From positions 1,240,001 through 1,304,000 of the forward strand of contig OZ037865.1 in NCBI GenBank assembly GCA_964035575.1: a stretch of 64,000 bases of DNA, given 5' to 3'. The notes beneath the pieces are model-generated. The model was not told where the DNA came from. It did not search any database and saw only the letters and a list, made by a program, of their open reading frames with translations. Each line of letters starts with the position of its first letter. Position 1 is the stretch's first letter. Source of the stretch: Rhynchopus sp. YZ270_cl-10 (Eukaryota > Euglenozoa > Diplonemea > Diplonemida > Diplonemidae). Both the position numbers and the translations under genes were made by a program. Of the stretch, positions 22,301 through 32,236 are shown one piece after another.

Positions 22301-23549
22301 GTTAAAAGTTCGTGCTGTGATCCTCCCAGGAAGTACTGCAGACAGCACAACGGGGAAGTGTTTCTTGTACATCAACAATGTGCTTGAGGCCTATTCTTCA
22401 AGCTGTCAAATTCCAACCTTTGTGGAGCGTCGTGCGAACTTCATTGGTCACGACCTGGATGACAGCAACCCAACTTTTCAAGGCACAGTTGCAAACTTCA
22501 CACTGAAGGCGTGCAACCTGACTCCGAGTGTGCCCACACCACTGCCATCCCCACAGTGTCTTCTCCAGAACGATGTGAACTTTGCTGAAAGCAGCGCCTT
22601 CGACCCGAACATTCCCCTCACATTCGGTGGTGGCATTGTGATTGAGATGACCGTGACCACGCCAAGTTCTTATTCAAAAAACGCACGTGTGTTCAGCTTT
22701 TCCAACTACGGAAAGGATGTTGTGCGGATAAGCGTGGTGTATGGTGCGGCACTCTATTTTGGTGTCAGTCGGGGTTCTGCAGGAGTGACGGGTATCACAT
22801 CACGTTATGGTTACAATAGTGCGACGTTAAGAGTTCGTGCTGTGATCCTCCCAGGAAGTACTGCAGACAGCACAACGGGATGGTGTTTCTTGTACATCAA
22901 CAATGTGCTTGAGGCCTATTCTTCAAACTGTCAAATACCAATGAGGGTGGTGAGGAAGGCAAACTTCATTGGTCACGACACAGATTCCAGCAACCCAACT
23001 TTTCAGGGTACTGTTGCAAACTTCAGCATGCGCTCTTGCAACGGGTCTGTGGACACATCTGCACCGGCAACGGCTGTGCCGTTCACAGCGCTTCCGAGCA
23101 CCTTAGCACCCGACACTGCTGCACCGCCGCCGAGGACAGCACACCCCGTCCCTCCTGGGGACAGCGCCGCACCGATGGTGCCGACAGCAGTCCCGACAGA
23201 CAGCCCGAAGGGTGTTGCGACAGCACCCACAGCAGTGCCAACAACAGCACCCGTGGTAGTACCCACAGCCGTGCCCAAGGACGGAACTGCCTTTGATGAA
23301 ACAGACGCCCCAACGACTGCCGCACCAGAGAAGGACGACAGCGGGACACCGTGGTGGGTGTGCGTGATGATTGGCCTGGGCACCCTGCTTGTGCTGCTGG
23401 TGGGCGGTGTGCTGCTGTGCTTCTGCCGTCGTGGGAACGCCACGTCCCCACCCACAGTCGACTCACACCACATCCAGGCGGAGACGGACCACGGAGCTGC
23501 GGAGCTGCTCTACCATGGTGTGGACGATGAACCTCAACTGGCGGTGTGA
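19329..23549 (+). CDS. Type I membrane protein with seven tandem LamG/ConA-like domains
   Basis: 1406 aa, single exon. A signal peptide (MPTMCRLVTLLTLASAVSRS) is followed by seven repeats of 175 residues (525 nt). Each starts near CLLQNDV(D/N)FAESSAFDP, carries GGGIVIEMTVTTPSS, CFLYINNVLEAYSS and ANFIGHDLDDSNPTFQGTVA, and ends NFTLKAC. The FIGxDxxxxxPxFxGxVxNF pattern is that of LamG_3/concanavalin-like sugar-binding jelly rolls. Four cysteines per repeat probably pair. A Thr/Pro/Ala stalk of about 100 residues, a membrane helix near 1343-1366 (IGLGTLLVLLVGGVLLCF) and a short cytoplasmic tail follow. It is likely a surface adhesin or lectin. The ATG at 19329 was chosen because the signal peptide starts there and an acceptor AG lies just upstream. 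Repeats 3-6 form two nearly identical 1050-bp pairs. Confidence 0.85.
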   Translation: MPTMCRLVTLLTLASAVSRSVAYEEPDCPLQNDVDFAESSAFDPNLPLTFGGGIVIEMNVTTPSSYSKNARVFSFSNYGKDVVRISVVYGAALYFGVSRGSGSVSGITSRYGYNGVTLPVRAVVLPGSTADSTTGKCFLYINGTLSSYGDCPLPTFVERRANFIGHDLDDSNPTFQGTVANFTLKACQVTPSVPTPLPYPQCLLQNDVDFAESSAFDPNLPLTFGGGIVIEMTVTTPSSYSKNARVFSFSNYGKDVVRISVVYGAALYFGVSRGSAGVTGIESRYGYNSATLKVRAVILPGSTADSTTGQCFLYINNVLEAYSSSCQIPTFVERRANFIGHDLDDSNPTFQGTVANFTLKACNLTPSVPTPLPSPQCLLQNDVNFAESSAFDPNIPLTFGGGIVIEMTVTTPSSYSKNARVFSFSNYGKDVVRISVVYGAALYFGVSRGSAGVTGIESRYGYNSATLKVRAVVLPGSTADSTTGKCFLYINNVLEAYSSSCQIPTFVERRANFIGHDLDDSNPTFQGTVANFTLKACNVTPSVPTPLPSPQCLLQNDVNFAESSAFDPNLPLTFGGGIVIEMTVTTPSSYSKNARVFSFSNYGKDVVRISVVYGAALYFGVSRGSAGVTGIESRYGYNSATLKVRAVILPGSTADSTTGKCFLYINNVLEAYSSSCQIPTFVERRANFIGHDLDDSNPTFQGTVANFTLKACNLTPSVPTPLPSPQCLLQNDVNFAESSAFDPNIPLTFGGGIVIEMTVTTPSSYSKNARVFSFSNYGKDVVRISVVYGAALYFGVSRGSAGVTGIESRYGYNSATLKVRAVVLPGSTADSTTGKCFLYINNVLEAYSSSCQIPTFVERRANFIGHDLDDSNPTFQGTVANFTLKACNVTPSVPTPLPSPQCLLQNDVNFAESSAFDPNLPLTFGGGIVIEMTVTTPSSYSKNARVFSFSNYGKDVVRISVVYGAALYFGVSRGSAGVTGIESRYGYNSATLKVRAVILPGSTADSTTGKCFLYINNVLEAYSSSCQIPTFVERRANFIGHDLDDSNPTFQGTVANFTLKACNLTPSVPTPLPSPQCLLQNDVNFAESSAFDPNIPLTFGGGIVIEMTVTTPSSYSKNARVFSFSNYGKDVVRISVVYGAALYFGVSRGSAGVTGITSRYGYNSATLRVRAVILPGSTADSTTGWCFLYINNVLEAYSSNCQIPMRVVRKANFIGHDTDSSNPTFQGTVANFSMRSCNGSVDTSAPATAVPFTALPSTLAPDTAAPPPRTAHPVPPGDSAAPMVPTAVPTDSPKGVATAPTAVPTTAPVVVPTAVPKDGTAFDETDAPTTAAPEKDDSGTPWWVCVMIGLGTLLVLLVGGVLLCFCRRGNATSPPTVDSHHIQAETDHGAAELLYHGVDDEPQLAV

Positions 23550-24225
23550 GAGATGTGCGACATTTTCACACAACTTTTTTTTTTCCAGCCGCGATTTCGG
23601 CTTTTCAAAGTTACCGAATATTAACGTTATTTGTACCCCCCTTTACGATTTATTCTTCTTCTCGAGGGCACCTACGGTCACGGAATACAGACATAAGGAC
23701 AGATCAGTTGGTATAATGGTATATTCAGTTTCCTCGAGGGTACCAATATTTTTTTACTGTGACTGATTTCGAGTGGAAAACTGACGGGTATGTGCACCTG
23801 CGCATCAACGCGTGGTAGGTGTGTTCAATGCGAGTCATTTACGCAAAGGTCAACCCATAGGCCTTCTGTGAGCAGATGCCTCCGCTGAAGCTGACTCCAG
23901 CAAAGGCAGCCCGTCATCATGTGGTTCATGTCACTGTGGAGTTCTTCTTTACATGGACACTATGGCATGGGAAGGATGGGATGCAAGCTTCCCTTCGTGT
24001 CAGGTCTGCGGAACCCTGACTGCCACCCCTGTAAAAACTTATTATTTTTTTTTTGTCCGCGTAGATCCCCCCACTACGTAAGGAGTCATCTGATGCCACA
24101 AGGCAAGTCGTTCCCCAAAGCGATGGCATTGGATGGCACGTGCGCGTTTACGAACCGAGCCTGGGTCCCCGCTATGCTCCCACGGTAACACGTGCAAAAT
24201 CATATAGTTTTTTTTTGCCTGTAAT
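23550..24225. other. Spacer after the LamG gene
   Basis: T-rich 3' region, no gene recognised. Confidence 0.5.
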
Positions 24226-26103
24226 ATGTACCGTTTTTTCACCCACCCAACCGGACCCAACACAGCCCATCTGGACCCACTTGGGGTCAATTATACTCAA
24301 TTATACCCAATTATACCCAAGTACAGCCCAATTTTGCCCAATTACGCCCAATTACAGCCCAATTACACCCAATTACAACCAATTACACCCAGTCACACCA
24401 CTAGTACAACTCAGGTGTTTTTGAGGGGGGCTTACCAGGGGGTGACCTGTTTTGCTTGCTCACACGGTGGGGTCCAGCCTCTGAGCGGGTCAAACGGGAT
24501 ACTCAACTAGAGGGTGTGACGACACCCGCTTTTCGGGTGTGGCACCGAAAAGTGGGAACGCCTATGACGGGCGGGTTTTGGTAACCGGACAGGGGACTGC
24601 ATGCCTTCCAGATATTTTGTGGCACTACATGCCCACTCAGCCTTCTTCCTCACATACGTACGTACATAGGTCATTTTTACCTTGGAAAATTGTAACACTG
24701 GTGGCATGCTTCCCAGCACACCAGCACATAGAAAACCGGTAAAAACACATGTGATCTGTGATAGTCAAAAGTACAAAATTCCTTCGCCAATGCATTATTT
24801 GGGTATTTGTTTTACCTGGAGAATATGGTCAGACCACTCTTCAGACCACCTGGCGTTTACCCCAATAATAACACCTTTTCATACTATTTTTTTACCGTGG
24901 AGTTTGTGTATCGGTACAGGTAATGGCTTTCGGAAGTTGGCTTTGGCAATCAGGTTGTTTGTGTACTGTGTACTGTGTACTGTGTACTGTGTACTGTGTA
25001 CTGTGTACTGTGTACTGTGTACTGTGTACTGTGTACTGTGTACTGTGTACTGTGTACTGTGTACTGTGTACTGTGTACTGTGTACTGTGTACTGTGTACT
25101 GTGTACTGTGTACTGTGTACTGTGTACTGTGTACTGTGTACTGTGTACTGTGTACTGTGTACTGTGTACTGTGTACTGTGTACTGTGTACTGTGTACTGT
25201 GTACTGTGTACTGTGTACTGTGTACTGTGTACTGTGTACTGTGTACTGTGTACTGTGTACTGTGTACTGTGTACTGTGTACTGTGTACTGTGTACTGTGT
25301 ACTGTGTACTGTGTACTGTGTACTGTGTACTGTGTACTGTGTACTGTGTACTGTGTACTGTGTACTGTGTACTGTGTACTGTGTACTGTGTACTGTGTAC
25401 TGTGTACTGTGTACTGTGTACTGTGTACTGTGTACTGTGTACTGTGTACTGTGTACTGTGTACTGTGTACTGTGTACTGTGTACTGTGTACTGTGTACTG
25501 TGTACTGTGTACTGTGTACTGTGTACTGTGTACTGTGTACTGTGTACTGTGTACTGTGTACTGTGTACTGTGTACTGTGTACTGTGTACTGTGTACTGTG
25601 TACTGTGTACTGTGTACTGTGTACTGTGTACTGTGTACTGTGTACTGTGTACTGTGTACTGTGTACTGTGTACTGTGTACTGTGTACTGTGCGGAAATTG
25701 ACCAAAAACGAGAACTTGTCCATTTCGTCAAATTGACCCCACCACTGGCCGGACGGATTCCGAAAGTGCAAATGCCGCTGTTTAAAAGCAGCGGGTTTAC
25801 GCAATTTCTTGCAGGTCAAATGGGGGAAACGGTACATGTGTCCTCCATTCTCGCATTAGGTGCAGCATTTGTGACCACTCACCAAGGCATCTTTTTCATC
25901 GCCGTTTTCGATTTTTTTTTTTTTGATTTGTAGGGAAACAGCACAGAAGTGGGAAAATTTGGGGGTGTGGGGACCGAAAAGCAAGTCAAAAGTGCAAAAA
26001 ACGGCAAAAAACGGCATTTTTGCCCAATTTCACCCAATTTCACCCAATTACAGCCCAATTACACCCAATTACAGCCCACCGACACCCGGAAAAAACGGTA
26101 CAT
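24226..26103. mobile_element. TIR element carrying the GTGTACT satellite
   Basis: (T)ATGTACCGTTTTTTC at the left is inverted at 26089-26103. Inside each end lie CCAATTACACCCAATTACAG-type repeats and, in the middle, a 730-bp 7-bp satellite. There is no credible transposase and no clear target duplication; the next element (26112) abuts it. Confidence 0.5.
24961..25691 (+). repeat. GTGTACT satellite, about 104 units of 7 bp
   Basis: Near-perfect (TACTGTG)n. Open frames of 250-340 codons across it come from a 7-bp unit without stops and are not genes. Confidence 0.97.
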
Positions 26104-26111
26104 AATAAAAG

Positions 26112-26809
26112 CAGGGTATTAGGGTGAAAATCCAAAATTCCGGAAAAAACTGGTTTTTCTGGTTTTCTCTCCTGGGTGGCGAAAACTAGTTTTTCCGGCG
26201 AAAACCTCCACCGTTGACGGAAACAGTCACCTTTTTCGGGTTTTTCGGGGGTGGGGTCAGTGTCTTATCCAGGAATCCAGATTTCAAGATTGGGGAGGTC
26301 GGCTTGTTTTTTTCTCAAAATATTTTTCGGCGCTGCTGACCATTGGGAACATAGGGACGGTATTTTTTTTTTTTGCGGAGCAAAAATTGATTGCATATGA
26401 TGAAAATACTTTTGCGGAGCAAAAAATAATATAAAATGGCGCCGCAGGCGAAAAATTTTGAGGGTACGGTGTAAAAATGTAGCTTTTTACACCACAGAGC
26501 CACTCAACGAACCCTTTTTTGCGGAGCAAAAAATGAAAAATGGCGCCGCAGGCAAAAAAAAAATCAAGGAACAGCCATTTCCCAAAGGCACTCCCGTGGT
26601 TCAACCACGGTTCTACCAGGCGGGGAAAAAATGCAGGGAAAAAAATCGAGTCCGCCCTAATCTGGGGACGACATTTACAGAAAGGCCTGGTGAAAAGTGT
26701 CGGTTTTTTTTTCCCCTCCAGATTTCTCTGTTTTTTTTTTTTTTTTGAAAACCAGTTTTTGGAAAAACTGGTTTTCAAAACCAGTTTTTTTAACCACCCT
26801 AATACCCTG
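26112..26809. mobile_element. TIR element with 8-bp target duplication
   Basis: CAGGGTATTAGGGTG and inverted CACCCTAATACCCTG form the ends; AATAAAAG flanks both (26104-26111 and 26810-26817). ACTGG-type subterminal repeats follow. The interior has repeated GCGGAGCAAAAA and TGGCGCCGCAGGC modules. Non-autonomous. Confidence 0.72.
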
Positions 26810-26817
26810 AATAAAAG

Positions 26818-28400
26818 GCTGGGGATATAAAGAGGTCGGCATGATTCTCCAAGCCATTGTGAATCACCTTCATTCTTTTACGGTACAGACCACTCCCCCA
26901 CCCTTTGCATGAGCTCGACTGAGATGCGTTTTAGCACGTTTCAACTACTCTTTTTTGTTTTTTTTTTTGTTTGGAAAAACATCTCTACACCCCCTGCACC
27001 CCTTGTCACCGGATACAAACAAACAAACTTTCAAACCCCCTGCACCCCTGCACGCCCGCACCCCCCCAAATCCCGATTTCCCCTGCACCCCTTGTCACCG
27101 TTAAAACGAACAAGAATCATGTGGTGTGGCTGTAGGGGGGTGACTCGCACTTCTTGCGCACTTCCCCCCATTCAGCCACTAATGTGTTGAGTTTCCTCTC
27201 GCTCTGTTTCCCCATAGCACAGTAGCTACCCACAGCCCCCTCCACACACAGCACTGAGGGCAGACAGCCCCCTGTCTCCTTTGGCCACATAGGTTATTCC
27301 GCCTAGTCGCTATGGAAGGAGTCTCTGAAGCCACCCAGACGGGCTGGTTTTACGGGTTTGTCGACTCTCGTTGTGTTGAAAAGGTTCAGAGTTGCCCTAA
27401 AAAGTTTTTAGTTCAAGTCTGAACTTAATTTTAGGGCAAATCTGAACTTTTTCAAAATAGGGTACAAATCTGACTACCCCCTTTCCCATTTTATGTTCGT
27501 CCAATCCGGGTTTCCGGGGTATTTTTCCCCACCTGCAGCGAAATGAAGTGAAAATGCATTTTTTTTTTAAACCCCACATGCTCACCCCACCCATAACCCA
27601 CCTTTTGCATCCCGAAGCTCTCTCGCGCCGCTTCACAACCTGCAACTCTTGCGACGCTTCCCTCACCAGCCTTTTAGTTCCAAGGCTGACCCTCCCTCCA
27701 CCCCTCCCCTGTAACAACGTTTATTTCCAGCACCCATTTTTTCGTCGTGATGACAACAGCGCAAAAACAAATCTTTCAGAGTTTTTGCATATTTTTTAGA
27801 CGTGTGTTTAAAAAAATGTAAGAGACCAGATGGTGTGGCTGAAAGGGGGTGCTATTTTCTGCTATTTTCTGCTATTTTGGGGTAGTCAGCCACACCACCA
27901 GAGATAAAAAATATTTTTGAGAAGAAAAAAATCCTCCTACCCATGACAACTTTTGTGGGGGGAAAGCTCGGGACCCCAAGTCACACCCGTTTTGGCCAAA
28001 AGGGGTGATTGGCAAGAGCCCTGCGCGTGACCCCCACAAAAAACCCTCGGTCATGCTGCAAAAGTAAACAAACAAAGTAAAAAGTACAAAATAAAGTAGC
28101 AAAAGCAAAAACAAAACAAAACAAAACAAACTTTCAGACCCCAACAAAAAAAACAAAAGCCCAACAAAAAGACAGCGGAGATTGCACAACTGTGGCAAGA
28201 CAACTACACTACTCCAACAATTTATCAAAAAAGCAAAAAAGAACTGCATTTTCTACAGGGAAAAAATCCCGAAAAAAATAGTAATAAAAACCACCAGGAC
28301 CACGCCGTGGATCCACCCCCTATGTTTTACAAACAACCCCTCCAACCTGCTCCTTCTCTCTCTCTCCCCCTCCCTCTCCCCCTCTCCACACAACCCCCTT
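26818..28400. other. Spacer before the TMTC gene
   Basis: No gene supported. It includes a 61-bp hairpin (27387-27447, GTTCAGA.TTGCCCTAAAA inverted) and stem-loop repeat copy 28171. A possible short frame from 27312 (MEGVSEATQTGWFYGFVDSR) has no support. Confidence 0.5.
28171..28230 (+). repeat. TGGAG/CTCCA stem-loop repeat, copy 2
   Basis: GACAGCGGAGATTGCACAAC, TGTGGCAAGA, CAACTACACTACTCCAACAA, then TTTATCAAAA. GGAG/CTCC and TTGC/GCAA can pair. It lies 190 nt before the TMTC acceptor. Confidence 0.55.
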
Positions 28401-28402
28401 AG
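28345..28402 (+). promoter_or_regulatory. Pyrimidine tract and acceptor-like AG before the TMTC gene
   Basis: A 45-nt CT-only stretch, CACACAACCCCCTT, then AG, 14 nt before the ATG. It is the strongest trans-splice-acceptor-like signal in the window. Confidence 0.5.
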
Positions 28403-28416
28403 CAAAACAACAAAAA

Positions 28417-30333
28417 ATGGCCGGCAAAAAGGACCGGCACGCCAAAGAGGTGAAGGAGACAAACACACCTCGAGGGATCCCTCGAATGGTGGTGCATCTG
28501 GTGCTTGCCGTGCTGTGTTCTGCGGTGTACGCGCCGTGTACGGAGAAGGGGAATACGTTTGTCTTTGATGATGTTGTTGCGGTGCAGGAGAATAAGGATG
28601 TGACACGGAGAGAGACGGACTTGCACGCGATTTTTGCGCACGACTTCTGGGGCTCCGACATCACGAAAAGCGATTCCCACAAATCCTACCGTCCCTTAGC
28701 TGTTCTCTACCTCCGCGCCATCTTCCAGACCTACGGCGTCGATGCAACCGACGGCGCAACCAACGCCGTTCTCCTCCCGCCCTTCTACAAAACAGGCAAC
28801 GTCATCCTCAACACATTTCTCTGCAGTTTAGTCTACGAAGTGGCGTTCAAGCTTGCCCTCAGCGCTTCCACCCCCCAAGCTGCCTCCGTAACAGGATTTA
28901 TCACGGCATTGCTTTACACTATACATCCGGTTCGTTCTGAGGCGGTGGCATCGATTGTAGGATGTGCTGATCTTTTATCCGCGATTTTTGCGTTGATTTC
29001 AGTGCTTATTGTGTTGCAGGGGAAGCATAGTGTACGTTCTATTGCAGCAATGCTCTGCATCGCGACGGCGGTGCTCTGTAAAGAAACAGGGTTGGGGGTG
29101 GCGGTGAGCGTGGCAGTGCTGGCTTTATTCAGAGCGGAGAAGGGGCAGGTCTTCATTATCATGGTTTTTGCATCGGGAGTAGCGTCGCTTCTGTACGCTA
29201 GAAGCTGGGTGACTGGATTTGACCCAGTAGTAACCGGATTCCGCAAACTAGACAACCCAATCCCATACCTCAAAGATCCAAACCAACGAGGTCTTGCTGT
29301 GGTCAGAGTGTGGGTAGAGTATGTAAGACTCATGGTCTGTCCGTTGTATCTATCAGCAGACTACTCCATGGCCGCAGTTCCGCTCCCCGAGGTTAATATG
29401 ACGAACAAAATTCTTCTATTTGGAGTCTTCCCAATAAGTGTTGCTGCTATTACGTTGGTGCTTGCAAAGCTTGCGCAGCTGACCTGGCAGCAGTTTGCAT
29501 TCCTCGCGCTCTTTTTTGGCGGCACCATTGCCCCTGCGTTGCATCTGTTCTTTTACCCCGGAACCGTGGTGGCGGAGAGATTAACTACACTGCCTGTTTT
29601 TGCATTGTGTTTTGTCTTTGCGTGCATTGCTTCGCGTGGTTTAAAACGGTTTTTTTTTACCACCGTCTTAGTTTTGCTTTGTACCACAATAGTTGGAGCA
29701 GGGTTGACTCATAAGCGTAGTAGAGAATGGAAAAACCTTAACTCATTATTCGAAAGCGCGGCAAAAAATACTCCGGGAAGTGCGAAGACACAACTCAACG
29801 TTGGAATAGCTCGATTCAATGAAAAGAACGTTACCGAAGCTGAGGCGCACCTTAGAAAAGCTGAAGAGATTTTCCCCGAAGGGTGCCAGGTGGACTATTG
29901 GATAGGACGCTGCCATATGGAGAGACAGGAGTGGAATCATGCAGTATCTCGCATGCAGAAAGCAGTTACCTGCAAGGAGAGAGATCACAGTAGACATGCC
30001 TTGGTTGCATTGGAAAAAATTTTCAAGGAGTACGCAAAGCATGACCCAAAAGACCCTGACAAACATACAAACCTTGCCAACATATTTGCCCTGCAACGTC
30101 GTAACAAAGACGCCGCGAATATCTATAAGCACGCCATCAAGCTTGCGAAGGCAAAAGGAAAGGAGCATGCAGCAGGTCCAGCGCATCTCAACTACGCCCG
30201 TCTCCTTAAAAGCGAAGGGAATCTCAAAGAGGCGCTCACCCATGCTACCTACGCTGAAGTCAAAGGCGCGGGGACTGGAGTGCAGGAAGCGCATATTCTA
30301 GCAGAAGAGTTGAGGGCTGCGCTTGGTAAGTGA
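28417..30333 (+). CDS. TMTC-like transmembrane O-mannosyltransferase with TPRs
   Basis: 638 aa, intronless. Family signatures: FDDVVAVQENKDV (about 49-61), HDFWG, SHKSYRPLAVLYLR, then HPVRSEAVASIVGCADLLSA, CKETGLGV, and the DUF1736 core NPIPYLKDP...EYVRLMVCPLYLSADYS. About ten hydrophobic segments follow the first helix (VVHLVLAVLCSAVYA). This GT-C-fold family transfers mannose from dolichol-P-mannose to Ser/Thr of ER-lumenal or secreted proteins (known for cadherins in animals). The C-terminal third has TPR-like helices (AKTQLNVGIARFNEKNVTEA and on) but only about four to five, fewer than animal TMTC1-4. The secreted and LamG proteins nearby are the type of client it could have, but that is inference. 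Confidence 0.85.
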   Translation: MAGKKDRHAKEVKETNTPRGIPRMVVHLVLAVLCSAVYAPCTEKGNTFVFDDVVAVQENKDVTRRETDLHAIFAHDFWGSDITKSDSHKSYRPLAVLYLRAIFQTYGVDATDGATNAVLLPPFYKTGNVILNTFLCSLVYEVAFKLALSASTPQAASVTGFITALLYTIHPVRSEAVASIVGCADLLSAIFALISVLIVLQGKHSVRSIAAMLCIATAVLCKETGLGVAVSVAVLALFRAEKGQVFIIMVFASGVASLLYARSWVTGFDPVVTGFRKLDNPIPYLKDPNQRGLAVVRVWVEYVRLMVCPLYLSADYSMAAVPLPEVNMTNKILLFGVFPISVAAITLVLAKLAQLTWQQFAFLALFFGGTIAPALHLFFYPGTVVAERLTTLPVFALCFVFACIASRGLKRFFFTTVLVLLCTTIVGAGLTHKRSREWKNLNSLFESAAKNTPGSAKTQLNVGIARFNEKNVTEAEAHLRKAEEIFPEGCQVDYWIGRCHMERQEWNHAVSRMQKAVTCKERDHSRHALVALEKIFKEYAKHDPKDPDKHTNLANIFALQRRNKDAANIYKHAIKLAKAKGKEHAAGPAHLNYARLLKSEGNLKEALTHATYAEVKGAGTGVQEAHILAEELRAALGK

Positions 30334-30474
30334 GGGGAGGGAGAGGGAGGGGGGAGGGAAAGGTGTTTTTTTTTAGAAGGTGTAAAAGGTACAAATAATG
30401 TTGCCTTTTTACAAAAAATGTGTTGTGGGTAGGGGTGTTGAGGATGATCCTGTCTTTTTTGCTTTTTTTGAAAA

Positions 30475-30897
30475 TTGAGGTGATCCAGTCTCACGCTTTT
30501 TCACACATTTTCACTTGGTTTCACACATTTTCACATGGTTTCACACATTTTCACTTGGTTTCACACATTTTCACATGGTTTCACGGTGTGAAAAAGTGTG
30601 TACGAAAGTGAAAAAAAAACTGCTTCACGCACTCTGAGTGGATTCCTCCAGAAAAAAAACTTGGTGTTTTCACATGGTTTCACATGTTTTCACTTGGTTT
30701 CACATGTTTTCACTTGGTTTCACACATTTTCACTTGGTTTCACATATTTTCACTTGGTTTCACACATTTTCACCTTGGTTTCACACGTTTTCACTTGTTT
30801 TCACACATTTTCACCTTGGTTTCACACGTTTTCACTTGTTTTCACACGTTTTCACGGTGTGAAAACGTGTGGAAAAATGTGCGCTGGATCACCTCAA
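30475..30897. mobile_element. Foldback element with 20-bp TTTCAC-type tandem repeats
   Basis: TTGAGGTGATCCAG and inverted CTGGATCACCTCAA bound a stretch made of TTTCACACATTTTCACTTGG-like units. Near each end a TTTTCACGGTGTGAAAA-type palindrome lies. No coding capacity; target duplication not clear. Confidence 0.5.
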
Positions 30898-30978
30898 AAA
30901 TTAGTTTTAAAGTCGTTTTTGCGCGACGTTGTTGTAGAACAGAACGTCGGGATGATTGGTTGCTATACCAAAAAAAAA

Positions 30979-31030
30979 GACAGTGAATATTGCACTGTGG
31001 CAACTACACTACTCCAATAATTTATCAAAA
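30979..31030 (+). repeat. TGGAG/CTCCA stem-loop repeat, copy 3 (shortened)
   Basis: GACAGTGAATATTGCACTGT, GGCAACTACACTACTCCAAT, AATTTATCAAAA. The loop is shorter than in copy 4, and the outer TGGAG arm is changed to TGAAT. Confidence 0.5.
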
Positions 31031-31100
31031 AAAATATAAAAATCAAACAGTGGAGCACCTCGGGTTGTCTCTCACTACTCCAAAAGCAGGTTTTCAAAAA

Positions 31101-31169
31101 GACAGTGGAGATTGCACAACTGTGGCAACACAACCGATGCAACTACACTACTCCAACAATTTATCAAAA
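31101..31169 (+). repeat. TGGAG/CTCCA stem-loop repeat, copy 4
   Basis: GACAGTGGAGATTGCACAAC, TGTGGCAACACAACCGATGC, AACTACACTACTCCAACAAT, TTATCAAAA. TGGAG pairs with CTCCA and TTGC with GCAA. A CACAACCGATG insertion extends the region between the inner and outer stems. Confidence 0.55.
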
Positions 31170-32236
31170 GAAAAAGGAAAATATAGATACTCGTGGGGAT
31201 AGCATAATAGGTAAAAGAACCCCCTCCCCCTAATTTAGGAAGCTGATTGGGGGGGATGGGGTACTCCTTTCTTTTGTACACTGTCACGAGAGGGCTTTGT
31301 ATTTCAAAATCAAAATTTCATTTTTATTGCGTTCTTATTGAGATAATTGATCAAGTGCTCCTCATTTTTTGTTATTGTTTTTGTTTTTGCGTTTTTAAAA
31401 AGATGCTTCGTTCATCTTTCAAGGCTTCATTTCTCTCTCTCTCTTTTTTTTTTGTTTTTTTTTTACGATCGTTGATTTTGGACTGTCAGTCAGCTTGCAA
31501 AAAACTTTTATTCCCACGCAAAATGGAAAAATGGAAAAAAAAAACAAAAAAATAATATCCTTACCCACTAAGATGGGTACTTAGGCGATGGTTGCCACAA
31601 CAAAAAATCTCTCCCCCTTGTTGTGTGTGGGAGGAGGGAGAAGGGAAAAGGGTGTTGTTTTCATACTTCCCCTTCTATTCAGTAGAATAGTTAGAATATG
31701 AAAATACTGCCCTTTTTTTCCATTTCTTCCCCACGCATTATTTTTTAATACAAACAAGGTAAACGCGCCATTTTTCTTTGAATGAAAAAAGGTGTGTTTT
31801 TTTTTGTGCTTCAAGGCACATCTATCTTTGGATGGCTGGCATCGTACAGTGGGTCAGTCGGAAGTGCCTGCATCAACAACTACAGTTTTTTTCTCTCTTT
31901 TCTCTAACGTATATTTTGGATGAGGCTTTGGCTCGTCTTTATCAGTTTTACTCTTTTTTTCTTTTCTTTTTCTTTGGGAAACCCGAAGGGGGAGGGTTTT
32001 TTTTGTTCTAAGCACTTTCAACGACCGACGCGTAAGAAAACAAAGTACCTCCTTTTCTCCCTTTGCTTCACGCCCCGTGAGTCGCCGAAGTTCCTACTGC
32101 GTCCGGTCGTCCTCCTGTCCGGTCACAACACACTGCCAGGGCTTTTGTATTCAAGCCATTTTTTAAATTGTGCCTACACTATACACTATTGCTTTTTATC
32201 AACACTCAGGAGGTTTACACAAAGCAAGCAATAGAT

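Larger units (their letters stand above)
30334..32207. other. Spacer between the TMTC and four-helix genes
   Basis: Contains a TIR element (30475-30897) and two stem-loop repeats. The rest is T-rich with no recognisable gene. CTAAG..CTTAG at 31570-31588 is reminiscent of the hairpin family but lacks the TCATCTT arm. Confidence 0.5.

Noticed and set aside
20378-22660. Minus-strand frames repeated every 525 bp (MVTVISITMPPPNVRG)
   Set aside because: Antisense shadows of the LamG repeats.
24682-25933. Open frames of 250-340 codons (VYCVLCT repeats)
   Set aside because: Product of the 7-bp GTGTACT satellite, open on both strands.
31565-31597. CTAAG...CTTAG as a ninth hairpin copy
   Set aside because: Only the apical five base pairs match; the AAGRTGR/TCATCTT arms are missing.
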